64,000 nucleotides of DNA from Ancylostoma caninum (taxonomy: Eukaryota; Nematoda; Chromadorea; Rhabditida; Ancylostomatidae): assembly GCA_037903475.1 (NCBI GenBank), contig JBAJFG010000297.1, positions 1,240,001 to 1,304,000 on the forward strand, written 5' to 3'. This document shows positions 1 through 12,216 of the stretch, piece by piece. Under the pieces are notes generated by a model, which saw only the letters and a program-made list of their open reading frames with translations, did no database searches and was not told where the DNA came from. Positions within the stretch are counted from its first letter, which is position 1. Each line of letters starts with the position of its first letter. The translations under genes were made by a program, and so were the position numbers.

Positions 1-42
1 CGTTCGAATTAGCGGGCAAGAGTTGCACCATGGCACCAGCTG

Positions 43-192
43 GGCTGGGATTCATGAAACGATAACCAAGCAAACCCACGCTAGCAAACCAACTTTTGCC
101 GCCTGCGTCTCTTAGCACTATGTAGTCAATAAGATAACCAATCACGCTAGCCATCTTTGGTTTGGTTGGTTATCGTTTCATGAATCCCAGCC
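43..192. mobile_element. MITE, family A, complete copy
   Basis: A 150-bp non-coding element is bounded by perfect 27-bp inverted repeats (43-69 and 166-192) starting GGCTGGGATTCATGAAAC. A second imperfect inverted motif (..CGCTAGC..) lies inside each arm, so most of the element could fold on itself. The same sequence occurs, truncated, at 5582-5690 and complete, in opposite orientation, at 38063-38221, which shows that it is dispersed. There is no coding capacity, so it would need a transposase supplied elsewhere. No clear target-site duplication was found, so the superfamily is not assigned. Confidence 0.75.
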
Positions 193-1337
193 CTGGTCCT
201 ACCACGGGAGAAAGCCAGATGCCACGCACTTGGCCTGAAGTTATCAAGCTGTGTAAACTGGCGGGTGCTAACGTGTGAATTCAGATGGGGCTGCTCTTTT
301 CACAGATTCTCAGTCACAGGCTCGGGAATTTCTAATCCGGAAGTTTGGGCTTCGCCTTCAAGAGAAGGAAGGACATTGCTAGAAATAAATGACATATAAT
401 AAATTAGACTACGTAGAGATCGAAGTGCTACGTCCAAAGCAAGGGACTCTAACTAAATTGGGTGAATTAGTATTTTCCTTCAAGGATATATCAGAAACAT
501 TTCCAGCCTATATCCAAGGGCTTTAAGAAGTATTAGAATGAAGAACAACGAATAGGCCAAGTTTCTGGACTTGCTCTCGTTCTATGGTTAACCCCTACAG
601 CGTCGTTTATTTATTTACTACAACTTTAGGTTAACCAGTCTCAGGGAGAGGGCAGACAAACCGAATCTTGAGAAGAAAAACAAAATAATCAAGACTTAGT
701 ACTAATTCAACAAAGAGGAGTGAGGCTAATTTGAAGAGGTGCAACCTCTATAACTGGGAAAGCAAATTATGATGTTATGTTGCCTGAGCAATCATTCGTC
801 GAGAATTTCGGTGATCGGAGAAAGGAACAATGTTGCTCTGAGGGAGAGATTAGCAAGGTGTTTGGCTTACTCTTTCTCCAAAATCTCCAACCAGCTCCTA
901 AATTACTAACTGAAGCATTCCAATTGCTCCGTTTTTATTCCATCCCAAACATGTCCTATTAAATATATGTATAAACTACGTAGATTCTATCCAAAAGGAA
1001 TAATAGGAAACAAAGTATTTTCGTTGCCGATTCAACCTATAAGCAAATCTAAAAACAAGAGGAAAACGAAAAGCCGATGTGTTTTCATGGAGGTATCCAT
1101 AACGAGCTATGAGCAAACATAGTGTTATGTGAAAGCAGACATATCTGGATTTGTGCATCAGAATAAAACATAACATGACGAGAATTACAAACAGATAACA
1201 GGCCCTAAAGCCCCTGGAGGAGAGCTTAGTGCTAAGACAGGGCAAGACCGCATCTAGTATTCTTGTACATAATTTTCATGTTTTTTAAACTATATCTACC
1301 TTATCTGGAGACTTGTTCTAAACTGAATTCTTTTTGC
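193..1337. other. Non-coding or unresolved, no gene recognised
   Basis: Only short open frames (61-89 codons) interrupted by stops are present, with no recognisable domain and no consistent exon series. I see no gene here. Confidence 0.5.
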
Positions 1338-1406
1338 TTCTGCCAAAGAATATCGATAATGGACAAAGAATCTTCTGCCAAAGAATATCGATTATGGACA
1401 AAGAAT
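1338..1406. repeat. Two-copy tandem repeat, 35-bp unit
   Basis: A unit beginning TTCTGCCAAAGAATATCGAT is repeated head to tail with a single substitution (AATGG versus TATGG). This is a local slippage-type duplication in non-coding DNA. Confidence 0.8.
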
Positions 1407-4400
1407 ATGTCGCATATCATGCGTAGGTAAAACTAGAAAAAAAAGCTTGGCGATGCAAGTATTATTATGACATGAAGCTCTCCTCTCCCGAAAGATTATG
1501 ATGTTTTTCAATTTCACATTTTGTCGGGGCACTCTTCACAGTGATTAGGTTTTGCCTGCCGTTTCCCGGTTCATCTTGAGGAAAAGTGGCTACGCCTTGA
1601 GGATTTGGGATTCTAGCGACTTGTGGCGCAATTACAGCACTTCTGATGAATTGTTTTGAGCAAATAAGGAAATGAATTAGCTACTATGTACATATTTTCA
1701 AGAGTACACGATGAGCATTAATGGGAGCAACTCCTAGGTTATATGGATGCGCACGTGTGCCCACCACTGGAGACTACTGGAGAGCGGGATGGGGAGAAGA
1801 TGGTGGGAGGAGACGTCTAAAGTGGGAATCCTGAGAGTTCCTGATAAAATTGTGATCTTCCCTCTTGTCCAGAATGGTTGAGCTTTCTGCACAACTCTTA
1901 CGAAATCCTAGCACGAAACGAATGAATTTTTACCTGAAGAACACGCGTATTCTGAATTAGCGGGTGGTTATTCCCCATCCGTTTATGAATCCAGTCACTG
2001 ATGGTTTCCAGAACCTCAAAGATGTCGAGTAAGAAAACTCCTACTGCTTCCCTTTCCTCTGTCCTTTTTATCCTTCTATTCTCAGTGTGTGTGATTAGAG
2101 AGGACGTTGTGGGATCTCAAGAGCCAGCGGTTGGTTTAGTCGACAAGAAAACGCTAATTACTGCATTTGTTTGCCCGTGAGACGGGGGGGGGGGAGGGTG
2201 CTATGGGCGTTCTCATTATGCGTCCGCCGATAGTAGACAGCGATCGCGAATCTAATTACTTGTGTCAGTCGACAGAATACTCGAGAATAGTTAAGCTAAG
2301 TAAATGAGCTGTTGGACAAAAGGGATGGTGAATCACATTAACAGTTACGGGACTGCACAACGGCGCACATGCCTGCGTACTTTTCCACGAAGGGCGAAGA
2401 TAGATTAGATGTGCGCTACAAGGCTATTCACGTGTAACGCGGAAATGAGGACGCTGACGAAGCCATATTATTGCGAGCAAAGGCCATGCATATGTTTTCG
2501 AGCTCATGCACGATAGGAGGAAGAAAAAGCTATAATTCTAGCAAGTTTTCATACAAGGAAGGCGTGTTGGCCGGACACAGGAAAATGTGAAAACCAGAAG
2601 TCACCTGAGGGCTGCATCTGCAAAAGAAGGGAGACAGCAAAAATAACTTACGATCCGACTTTTTCATACAAAGAGCTGGCTCGATTTTTCCAAGATTCCC
2701 CAAGAAATTCGCTCTGCTATGTTCACTGAGAAGATATAAGAGACAGGTAGACAAGTATCTGAGCAATTTTACTTATTGATTTACTACATACGCATGTATT
2801 GTACTAACATAATTGAGTCACTTCTGCTCTTCAGGCAGTTATTGATGGTCTTGGAATTTTTTATGCATTGCACTTGTAGTCTTAATATTGTATCTATAAA
2901 GCAGCGTGGTATAGCAATGTACTAATGAGTAAAAAGTAAATAAGTAGATAAAAACATGCGCTTGAGCAAAAATTTCTGAAAAGCTGTGGACGTCGTAAAG
3001 GTCATCAAAAAGTACAAGAAACGCTACGAAGTTTTTTAATAAATCCATTAGTTTTAACTGTGATGAAGCTTCAACGGTAATTATGAGGGTCTCGAGACTC
3101 CTTGAGATATCTGGCACAAGAGTGGCAATGTGAAAAGATCGATATCATCAGCTGCAAAGCCTTATGGCAGATGCTTAGTGGGCGCCCTGAATTCTCCACA
3201 GAAGAACAGTTCCAAAAATGGGTTTTCAACATGTTTTTGAGAAATCATGCACACCAGTGTGATCAGCGGCTCCTGAAGATTCTTCCCCGTAAAAAATTTT
3301 TGAAAGCTAGTCTAAGGTGGGATAGTGCCTGTAACTGCCACATTATTTGCAAATCTGGACAAGGCAGCTGAAAAAGTCCGGAGGAAAAGCTGGATCCAAC
3401 GGAGAGCTCGTAATCACTGCTGAAGTACGTCGCGAGATTTGTAGCTAAACTTCCCCATTTTGGAAAAAAGTGCTTAATTTCATACTTTTGCATTTTCTAT
3501 TGCATGCTCATTTCTTTAGGTAGGCGGAATACATCTCACAATTATTCTGACTCACGAAGGAAGATCCTGATGGTGTCAAAACGAAAAGTACGCTTCCTAA
3601 TGGTAAGAATATGCCAAGCAACGATATATAGATAGGAGCGTTCCCAAGAAGGGATCAGTATTAGTTTACGTGGACAACAGCTCACGATGAATAAGATTAT
3701 GCAACGAAGAAACACGTGGGGTACGTCCGCAGACCGAACATTCGCCTCTCACATCCATAAGCGCCGAGCTCACCGTAGAAGCAAAGGCATGCGGCATAAT
3801 TGCCCGATCGATGTCTTGCAAGAATGAGGTACAGAAAGAAATTTCGCATGTCCACGACTATGCCAGTAACCGGGATCCATAAGAGCTGGTTTCATCGCCC
3901 AAGAAGAATAACAATATTTAATTGGCCCCTAGTCATCTGAAATCACGAAAAACAGTGTGTTTTGCTACAAGCGCGCCACCTCCATCACGAGATTGCTTGC
4001 TTCGCCATTTATGCTTATTATTTCGTAGTTTTGTTCAGCAATTTCTGCTATCATACAAAAAATGGCGGAGGAAAGGAGGGAAATGGAGCTCTTTCATGGG
4101 AAAACAGGTGAGATGCACTGCAACAAGAGCAAGCATATAATGTAAAACGAGTGAAACTTAATGGAAGTTGCTGTTGTACTCAGTGAGAGATATAGAGAAT
4201 TTTTCCTGCATGGAGGTCCTCCTCGAACAAGGATGTCTAAGTTCCGTCGTTCAGACTACTTTAGATGATTAGCTGTAAGCACAAGCACGACTAATCGGTT
4301 TGCTGACAAACACGATTGCAGCACGCAACGTTTGGAATCAGAGTGCACGTGCTACACACGAAAACTCATGAGGCCAGAACACGTACCGGATTAATAAAAT

Positions 4401-5581
4401 CACATAACGAAAAGTTCACCACGATAGAGAAGATTTCTCACAGTTGCCTTACTAGAGCAACGAAAAATCACCGCAAGGATTAGTCAAAAACATCCTCTTT
4501 AAAAGTAGAAATATCCCAGAAAGGGGTTGATTTCAATCACCCAGATGCAGGAAAGCTCGAGAAATGCCAAACGCTCGAAAATCCAATATTTGGCTGCATT
4601 TTTTCCCATCTGAGTGCAACACGCTAGGGGCATGACCCTAGGGCACGAATGATGTTTCTGTTGTCACTCAGTTGGTCCCAGTGCAGCCCAAGCGTGGAAG
4701 TCGTGCTTCCCTTCATCTGACGTAGTTCCAGCAATCGCCCCTCTTATCCGCTCAATTCGGGCTTCATTGCTCCTGAGCGCTGCTGCTTTTTTGCAACTTC
4801 GAAAATTCATTTAGTTTTTTTTCTTGCATTCTGACGTAAAGCATTCTTGAAATTGCAGGTTGAAATCCCTAGGTGTGCCTTATAAAAGCAAATCAGCATG
4901 GAAGGAGGAAAGAGGAATATCGAAGAAGAAAGCTTTCGCGTAGGAAAGCGTAAAAGTGAGAATGACTTCAATTTCCGTGCTCTATTTAGGGGTTCCAATC
5001 GTAGAGTAAGGATCAGATCTGTGAAGTGCATGACAAATTTACATGACGTCTATCCAGTGCTTCACTTGTGAAATTTTCTTCACAAAGTGGACTGACATGA
5101 AGGACGAAACATTTTTAATGTCCACGCACTTCAAGAACAGCTCGGACTCGCGAATAAGTGGTTGTTTACCATCTTTTCACTCTCTCATTTTAGCCTGAAC
5201 AATCATTTTCTTGGACTTTTTCTAATTCCTCTGCTCTCCGGGTACTTCTGCATTCATCACCATCTGACGTGAATCTCGATGTGTCTGCTAGTTGTTTTTC
5301 CTCTTACACACCGAGTCCGTCAGCCATCTTCACTCACACTGAATAAGAGCACAGAGTGTTTTTGCTGGCATCCCTTGTTTCCCTAAATTTATCTCACTGA
5401 TTTGGTTCACTACGGAGAAAGCTATCCAACCTAAAATTGAGCTCGAGGAGAGATCGAAACGATCAAATATACAACAGGGGATAGTTTGATAAGGTGAACG
5501 AGAGAAGTACATAACTCACGCCCCTCGTCTATTCGTGCCCACATCGGAGAGTTCTGAGCCGTCAAGGAGCACTAAATTCCA
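1407..5581. other. Long non-coding stretch, no gene recognised
   Basis: Open frames are short and of mixed composition, including an 89-codon plus-strand frame at 3102-3371 with no recognised motif. A G-run lies near 2185-2197. No transposase or reverse-transcriptase fragments were recognised and no exon chain could be built. Confidence 0.4.
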
Positions 5582-5690
5582 GGGCTTGGATTCATGAGCC
5601 CTTACCAAGGTGCGGGCAGGCTAGCGAACCAACCTTCCCGTCCTTCGTCTCCTAGCATTACATAGTCTACAGAGTGACCCAATAATCTTT
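5582..5690. mobile_element. MITE, family A, truncated copy
   Basis: The sequence matches the left part and interior of the element at 43-192 (GGATTCATGA, then ..AGGCTAGCGAACCAAC.., then ..TAGCATTACATAGTCTAC..). The right inverted repeat is missing after the internal AATAATCTTTGG, so this copy is a dead fragment. Confidence 0.65.
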
Positions 5691-6443
5691 GGATAACTTC
5701 AAAGTGGTGGAAATACTCTAAATAATGAGACAGGACAACCAAATTACAGCACCGGCTTGCTGAAGAAACGGATAATGAAAAATCGCCAATGAAATCCCAG
5801 GAGTTTCATCCTTTTTGGAGTTATGGATGCGAAAACACAATACAGCCAAGTTGCTCTTGGATATCGGTACCTCGTCATCGTTTTTCTCCCAGGTCTTCTT
5901 CAAGGGGGTGCTCAGACCTTGAAGCTAGGTATGAATACGAGTAGAGCGGTGGCTTTCAAAATCACCTTACTACAGACTAGGGATTAGAATTTAAGCCACC
6001 ACAAAGCTAACCATTTGAACTATGGGCTCAATCCACAGTCCAATCTTTCGGAACTGATTTGGAAGCGCCTCAACGTCACTCCTACATGAACACCTATCGT
6101 TCTTATCGCCATGAATTCGGACCAGCAAAGGCAATTAATATCCTGCAATCTTCATAACTTGAATTTTGGCTTTGATCCTCATGCAGGGTTTAGTAAACAC
6201 TACAGACTATTAACCTGTTGAGGCCACGACTTCATCCAATATAACTTGACTGTCGTTACGAGATCCTTCAAAATTGATGGACGGCTCGTCGCTTGCTGAT
6301 CTCAGACCGCCTTTTGGTACGCAATCACGTTGCTTGCTCGTGTTCCACTTCGTGAAAAATACCCTATATTCTAACCAGACAGCTTCAAAATGGATCAGGG
6401 CTGTGCGGCGAGACAACAGAGCAATTTAGAGAATGGTTGGAAC
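5691..6443. other. Non-coding stretch, no gene recognised
   Basis: Short open frames only, with no recognisable protein motif, repeat unit or exon series. Confidence 0.4.
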
Positions 6444-7521
6444 CAGGAATGAGCGGAAGTCAGAATTGAAATTTGGGAACCCGGGAGTCGGAAGCTCCAA
6501 AAAACACCGGAATATCGGAAGTACCGGAAGTCGGAAGTCGGAAGTACAGAGTAGCCAATACATGTATCTACGGAGGCTTGAATGGGGGAGGAGGATAACC
6601 ACTGTACTGTTAGATCAACGAGTGTTCATTTGAAAAGCTTCATCCAAATGTGCCCATGAATGACGTTACTCAGGAATTCAAAAACAGAAGGAAAATGAGT
6701 CACCGATGAATAAAGGAAATATAGATACTACTAAACCATGGTGGTCAGACAAGGAAAGCTCAATAGTTGAGACGAAAGCTTTTTGGAATGGTGTAGCCAT
6801 CACACTGCTTCCAGAATCACAGCTTACAGTGAAGTATGTAGAGCCTTATTAGCAACATTCTCACTCCACTCCTCCACTTGACGGTAGTTTCTCTTGTCAA
6901 TTATCCAGTAAAGTTTTCACATCTTCTGCACAGTATCGTGTGCGACCCTATGGTTTGAAAGAACTAATCGTTATTTCTAAATCAATTCTATACTATTTAG
7001 TCAGTTGACAGTAAGCGTATACTGAGCGAGTGTGGATGGTTTCGAAGTTTTAATTGCCCTTTTCACCAGGTACCCAATATTGAGCAGCATTCTCTTATCC
7101 AAATAACTCACTTTCCAACACTGTGATTTCCTTCACATGCTGATATAGAGCACTGAACTTAGTAAACATATTTGATACAACATAAACAGTAAAACCGCAG
7201 CCAGCGCAACGCATTCCGGAAACATTTTTTGATAGAGGTTGTTGTCTTCCTATGTGGATGACGACAATGCATGCAGGAAAGCGGAAGACAGTCAGAACGC
7301 GCCACTTTTGGTATATGTATTACTGCCGGGTAGGGTAGACAGTGTCGGATACCTGCTGAGAAACTCCACGAAACTCATATGACAAAATCCGGCTTGGCCA
7401 TCCTCCAAAACTTCCGAAAACTTCCGGTTTTTTTTCGCGATTTTTCGGAAGTCGGAAGCCCAAAATACGCCGGAATATCGGAAGTTTCGGAAGTCGGAAG
7501 CCGGAATTCCGCTCATCCCTG
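6444..7521. mobile_element. Non-autonomous element with GGATGAGCGGA-type ends and CGGAAGT arrays
   Basis: The left end reads CAGGAATGAGCGGAAGTC and the right end, reversed, reads CAGGGATGAGCGGAATTCC, giving terminal inverted repeats of about 15 bp with one mismatch. Inside each end lies an array of the heptamer CGGAAGT(C) (about 6480-6546 and 7445-7505). The two arrays sit in the same orientation and share the phrase CCGGAATATCGGAAGT, so they are direct rather than inverted repeats. The right array also faces an inverted AACTTCCG stretch at about 7408-7425. No transposase is encoded. It shares its end sequence with the element at 8648-9408. Superfamily unknown. Confidence 0.6.
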
Positions 7522-7780
7522 TTTGGCACCTCTCTCTAAGGAAGGTCTTGTGGGACGGTACTATGGAATACAATTTCCCACAAAACGTTCGCACTGCTGC
7601 ACATACTAAGTTCCTCAAATTGATCAGCTCCAGCGAGGCTAATTGTAAGTGTCTCTATCTATTTCGTTGGCTATAGCTCGTATAGACAGAACAAGTAGAA
7701 AAAAAAACGACTGGGAACCCACAGTGGAAAATATTGGGCATTATGTAATTTATGGTCTTCCGCTTCTTTTCTGGTTTATT

Positions 7781-8000
7781 CCCGGAGAGCAGTGGTAAGA
7801 GGCCCGTTGTTCGCTCGCACGATCGATGGTTCGATCCCGGCCAAGGCCAACCGAGCCTCCCATCCCTCCGGGCTCAGTAAATTGGTCCAGAGCAGTCTTG
7901 GAAGAAGAATCATTGAATTGGTATATCGAACGCCCCCCGCATGCAACTTCATATCGAATACGTGGCCAACGAACCGGGATTGATTTACTCCAACCACTTT
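7781..8000 (+). mobile_element. tRNA-derived SINE
   Basis: The first 70 bases look like a tRNA: an A-box-like AGTGGTAAGAGG (7791-7802) and a perfect B box GGTTCGATCCC (7828-7838), spaced about 37 bp as in a normal tRNA. The following stretch (..CCATCCCTCCGGG.., ..AAATTGGTCCAGAGC..) resembles bodies of tRNA-derived SINEs I associate with strongylid nematodes; that is recall, not a search. The acceptor stem does not pair cleanly, so it is not called as a functional tRNA. The 3' boundary is approximate. Confidence 0.55.
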
Positions 8001-8647
8001 TTCCCTATCGCTTATCAATTTTTTCCATCTCTTTGCTATAATTTCGTAACTGCTCTACGCAGTTTGAAAGCGCTTCTCTTCCCTCACAATACTATTGATT
8101 TCCTTCATTTTTAGGCTCTAAGGGAAAAACGCCAATTTAAGGAGAAATACCATTTCTTCCTTGTATTCAATGGGTACCAGAAAGCACACGATGCTTGCGA
8201 AAGCCCTGCGTATAGTACAAATGCAGAAGACCATCTATCGAACCCTTGGAGGGACAGTTTGGCGGCGTTGGGAAGGATGGGGTCCGAAGTCACTTTGAGG
8301 TAGGATCACCAGACCCTTGCAATTTTATTCATTCAGCGGAGTTGACCAATTTAGCCTGCCGCTAGGAGAAACATGATGTCCACCTGGACCATTCGATTCC
8401 TGTGAAGCAATTCCCAGCTCCTCGTGAAAGAAATCTGTTCGGTCGAAGTGGGTTGATGTCATCGAGGCCAAATAGGTACGTTTCCTTGAGCGGTCATTCT
8501 GAGCAAACTCTCTCTTTCATACTTAGAACAGCTCATTCGGCAGAAAGGACTATCGTAAAAGATAATACGGGAAACTGCAACTATTTAGATCCACATGGAC
8601 GAGCAAAGTACGTCGCGGCGCGGCGATCTGGCTAAAGCGTGCCCATA

Positions 8648-9408
8648 CCAAGGATGAGCGGATTATTCGTATCCGCTCATCGGTTTAGCCGTTATCCGTG
8701 CGTTTTGGCCTATCCGTTATCCGCACCGTTATCCGGGCTTTCGGCGCCGGATAACGGTGCGGATAGGGCCGGAACTAGTGGCTTTATATCAGTACTAGAA
8801 ACTTCACCTAAATTCCGCAAAAAAATATATACATATATATAAAGCAAGGCTTAGGCACCCAAAAAAATCGCGTTGTCGTCAGTGGGTTTAGGAACGAAAC
8901 CTTGAAAACCTTTGTCATGGAAACCTTGTATTGGAAATGTCGTGGACATGTATCATCTCGAGCAATAATATTTCAATCAAATTATAGAACATCCAAATAT
9001 CACCGGAAATCGTTGTTTTCGTGCAAACTCTAGGTACCATACACATACTTACACCCCTTTATAACGACGCCATGCCCAACCTCGTTCTGAGAATGTCGAA
9101 TTTCGATTATTGGCGAGATGAGGAATTCGTGCTAATTCTCTTTCACAAAATTCATGTCGTATTTCCCCTTTATCATTTCTAGTATTGTAGAAGGTGGTGT
9201 CTTGTAGCATATGGGACTATCCATTATCTAACATGTCATTCTGTTGAAAGTTAACGTTGTCTAACGAATAAGTGCATGACAACTCATTCGTTGGTGAACA
9301 CTTATCCGTTATCCGTTATCCGGTATCAGTTATCCGGTCATTTTTGGCTTATCCGTTATCCGCACCGTTGTCCGGGTCGTAGAAAATCTCGTATCCGCTC
9401 ATCCCTGG
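8648..9408. mobile_element. Non-autonomous element with GGATGAGCGGA ends and GTTATCC arrays
   Basis: The ends read CCAAGGATGAGCGGAT and, reversed, CCAGGGATGAGCGGAT, a 16-bp inverted repeat with one mismatch. The left end also forms its own hairpin (8653-8679, ATGAGCGGAT paired with ATCCGCTCAT). Arrays of GTTATCCG lie at about 8690-8765 and 9300-9376. A phrase of about 35 bp, containing TATCCGTTATCCGCACCGTT, occurs near both ends in the same orientation. The left array ends with an inverted copy (GGATAACGGTGCGGATAGGG). No protein is encoded. Confidence 0.65.
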
Positions 9409-10690
9409 TCCATATTATCGCTCCCTGCCACGTTGCGGCTTGTTCGTAGGAGTTTCAACGTTTAGAGTTCCCTGCCCATAATCTCACATCATCTACATGA
9501 TAAAATGCAGGAAATGTAGGGTCGAGTACTTTGGCGGAACCGCACGGTGACTCTGCGTTAGAGTTAAAGAACATCTTGGAAAAGAGTCCTGTTCGTGTTT
9601 GTCCACCCCTGCTAGGCTTTCGCTTGATGCAAGTACATAACGGTCTGAATCATGTAGTGGGAACCAGCAAAAAATCTAACGAAAAGAGGACCATGTCAGC
9701 ATGAACAGTGATCATTGCCCATATCTCGCGCCGTGATATTTTCTTAATACATATGAACAGTGGTGGCCACATATTTAACAGGCCCGCAACTTTCCACGAT
9801 GGGATTTTCTACATATCTCGACACTAGCATGAACAATTAAAAACAAGTTCGAGTATGTGTTAGGGCTCTACGATAGCACTCTTTCTGTCGGTTACCATAG
9901 TCACAGAGTCGATTGAAAGTGAATTAAAAAAACAAAACATCAACGGAGAAAACTCCACGAACGAAATGCACGCTTTATCTTCGGACCTCGGTAAAACTTG
10001 CCTATGCTATGTATGTATTTCTAACCGCTAAGACTAGCTGAAGGACCCAAGCATATAGTTGAAAAATATAAATTCAAAAAATCAACATCAAATCTGCTGC
10101 AGTACTTCAATCCAGAATATGAAGAAAAAGAATCTAACCAAATTCCGCCTAACCAAAAAAAAAAGAAAAAATAAGATGGTTGCAAAAAGAAGAAAAGTCG
10201 TGAAGTGAATAAACGTTGAAAATTCGTCGAAATGTTGGCTAACAAAAGTGAAACAACAGAGTAAAGGGTAAGACCAAGCTGAAAAAAAGAATCGCAGCAG
10301 CTTTTCAGTAGAGTCAGAGGTCATCCTGGTCATACGCAGTTTCTGACTGCTTACAAGTGCATCTAAACATTTTTCATGTCCATTTGGAACAAAAAAGATG
10401 GGGGAAATACTTTTGCTTCGCTTGCACTGCCTCATTTGTTTGATTTGTGTGCTACCCTATTTTTTTAGCATCCAGGTGGCCAGATTATAAAGTGGAGGAT
10501 GTGAAGTGCAGCGCTAAATTCTATGAAAGCAGTAGAGCATCCTATTCCTGCTTGCGATACAATACCCACAAACCACACAAGTGTTTATGATTTTGCCCAT
10601 TTTTGGAATTAAACACCTTTCTTTCTTGTTTGTTTTGCCTCGTTCTTTCTGGATATGGAAATGATGCTCATTACTACGATGTAAAGCGTA
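9409..10690. other. Non-coding stretch, no gene recognised
   Basis: Open frames such as those on the minus strand at 10021-10435 are low-complexity, Phe/Ser-rich translations of A/T-rich DNA with no domain. No repeat family was recognised. Confidence 0.4.
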
Positions 10691-11307
10691 TACAGGGTGC
10701 GTCATAAATATTGTCGCACTGAAGTTGTGCTGTAAAAAGGACAACATCGCGAAAACCACTATATATGCATGTCTAAAATGAAGGTCATGTCTTAGCGAAT
10801 ACAAAAAATCCACTCCTGTTAGGAGAGCGCTCTCTCCTTGTAAAAGCAGCCACGAAGATGTCAGCAGAGAATAGCGCCGATGCGGCGCAACTGAAGTTTG
10901 TCCATTATTCATCCACATTATAAACAGGGTAAGCTGTAGGAAAATGATACTCCTATGGGAAGTGGGATAGGTCTTGCTCTCCAAGTATCATCAGAAAGTA
11001 TATCCTTATTCGCAAGTTTGTCGTGTTCCCGCCAAGGAAAGGCATCTATGTTTTACTATAGAAAATTTTTTCTTCTCCTTCTTTCTAATCCTAGCGATCT
11101 TCTAAGGACACATTTTCTTGCTTACCTTAGTTCCCATTACAAGGTGAATTCATGGGTACTTTGGCAGGGCTTGGCTATTGTGCAAGAGACAAAAGTGGTA
11201 CGGGCCCAGTTCCAAGAAACTACCTGAGGGACTTCAATTTGGCAGAGAATAGGATTATTTGTGAACCGAGTTCCAGTCTACGGATGACTTCATATGGATA
11301 TCTCAGA

Positions 11308-12216
11308 CAGGGCGCAGCACCAGGTGGTCATTGACCACCAGGACTTAGTAGCGTAATGCAGATTCAGGGGGCTTAGCACCAGTCTCCGGGGCGTAGCCAA
11401 CCGCTAACCGTCTATTGATGTTAGAGACAAGCAGATTTCAGAGAGGCACTTCTGGAGAATCATCAAACTCGTGGCTGAAGACCACCGTTGTTCAACGATT
11501 TACTCCATCCCTACCCTGCACTCTGGTGCGCTCCAGTGATAATCAGGTGTTGCTCAACCTGCAGGAGACGTATCATGTTGGAATTTTGACTGTAGATGCG
11601 CACTATACCAACGAGTATCCCCCCAAAGTAGCACCGTTCGTTTTTGAGAAACCGTATTCGTTTTTGAGAAAAACCGTCATTAATGGTCAAAAAGTGGTTT
11701 TTGACCATTTTTTGACCGTCAATGACGGTTTTTTTCAAAAACGAAGACGGTTTCTCAAAAACGAAAGATGCCACTTTGGGGGAGAGTTGGTACCACCTAG
11801 GCGCATTCCTTGGTGTTGACAGCGTATCGGAACACTTCCTCAAACGAGAGAAATTTCCTGGGAAAGTTCCGGGTTTGAGAGAAAAAACCACGCTCCAATG
11901 ACAATTTCCTGTATCTGACAGGTCCTATAACAAGTTTCAACGAGTTCTAGCGGCATCAAACAGTTCCGTACTGAGATCGGTTTTTCGAGGATTTTAGCTT
12001 GAAATTGAGATGATTTAGACTGTCTTCGCTAAATGGTACGCATTTCTTGTTGAAACATCATTCGTCGTCTCACTAACACTTATTTAAGTCACTTTTTTTA
12101 GTGCTATCTGCCTTTCCTGAGAGAACCCTAGTGTGTAGGTACTTAGTAGCCCATTTCGGAATCCGACTGGACTTAGTACTCCCCAACCGACACTGACCAC
12201 CTTGTGCTGCGCCCTG
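11308..12216. mobile_element. Inverted-repeat element with 9-bp target duplication, nested
   Basis: The terminal inverted repeats CAGGGCGCAGCAC(C/A)AGG.. match at 22 of 23 positions. The flanks carry an exact 9-bp direct repeat, TATCTCAGA (11299-11307 and 12217-12225). If the element is taken to start one base earlier, the duplication reads as 7 bp. A 9-bp duplication is typical of Mutator-like elements, but the superfamily is not settled without a transposase. It sits inside the TA-flanked element and contains the palindrome at 11607-11791, so it records one insertion event in a nest. Confidence 0.7.
11607..11791. repeat. Long imperfect palindrome (about 90-bp arms)
   Basis: The arms carry CGTTTTTGAGAAACCG and its complement, then AACCGTCATTAATGG and its complement, meeting near 11700 at GGTTTTTGACCA. 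The outer arm ends pair less well (CCCCCCAAAGTAG against CCACTTTGGGGG). Frames of more than 120 codons on both strands here are by-products of the palindrome. It may be a small foldback MITE inserted in the surrounding element. Confidence 0.75.

Noticed and set aside
3102..3371. 89-codon plus-strand frame as a small gene
   Set aside because: No recognised family, no signal peptide, and an open antisense frame overlaps it.
10514..10984. 156-codon minus-strand frame as a gene
   Set aside because: It straddles the end of a TA-flanked element and has no domain or splice context.
11415..11891. Overlapping 126-134-codon frames on both strands
   Set aside because: They translate the two arms of the palindrome at 11607-11791 and have no independent protein signature.
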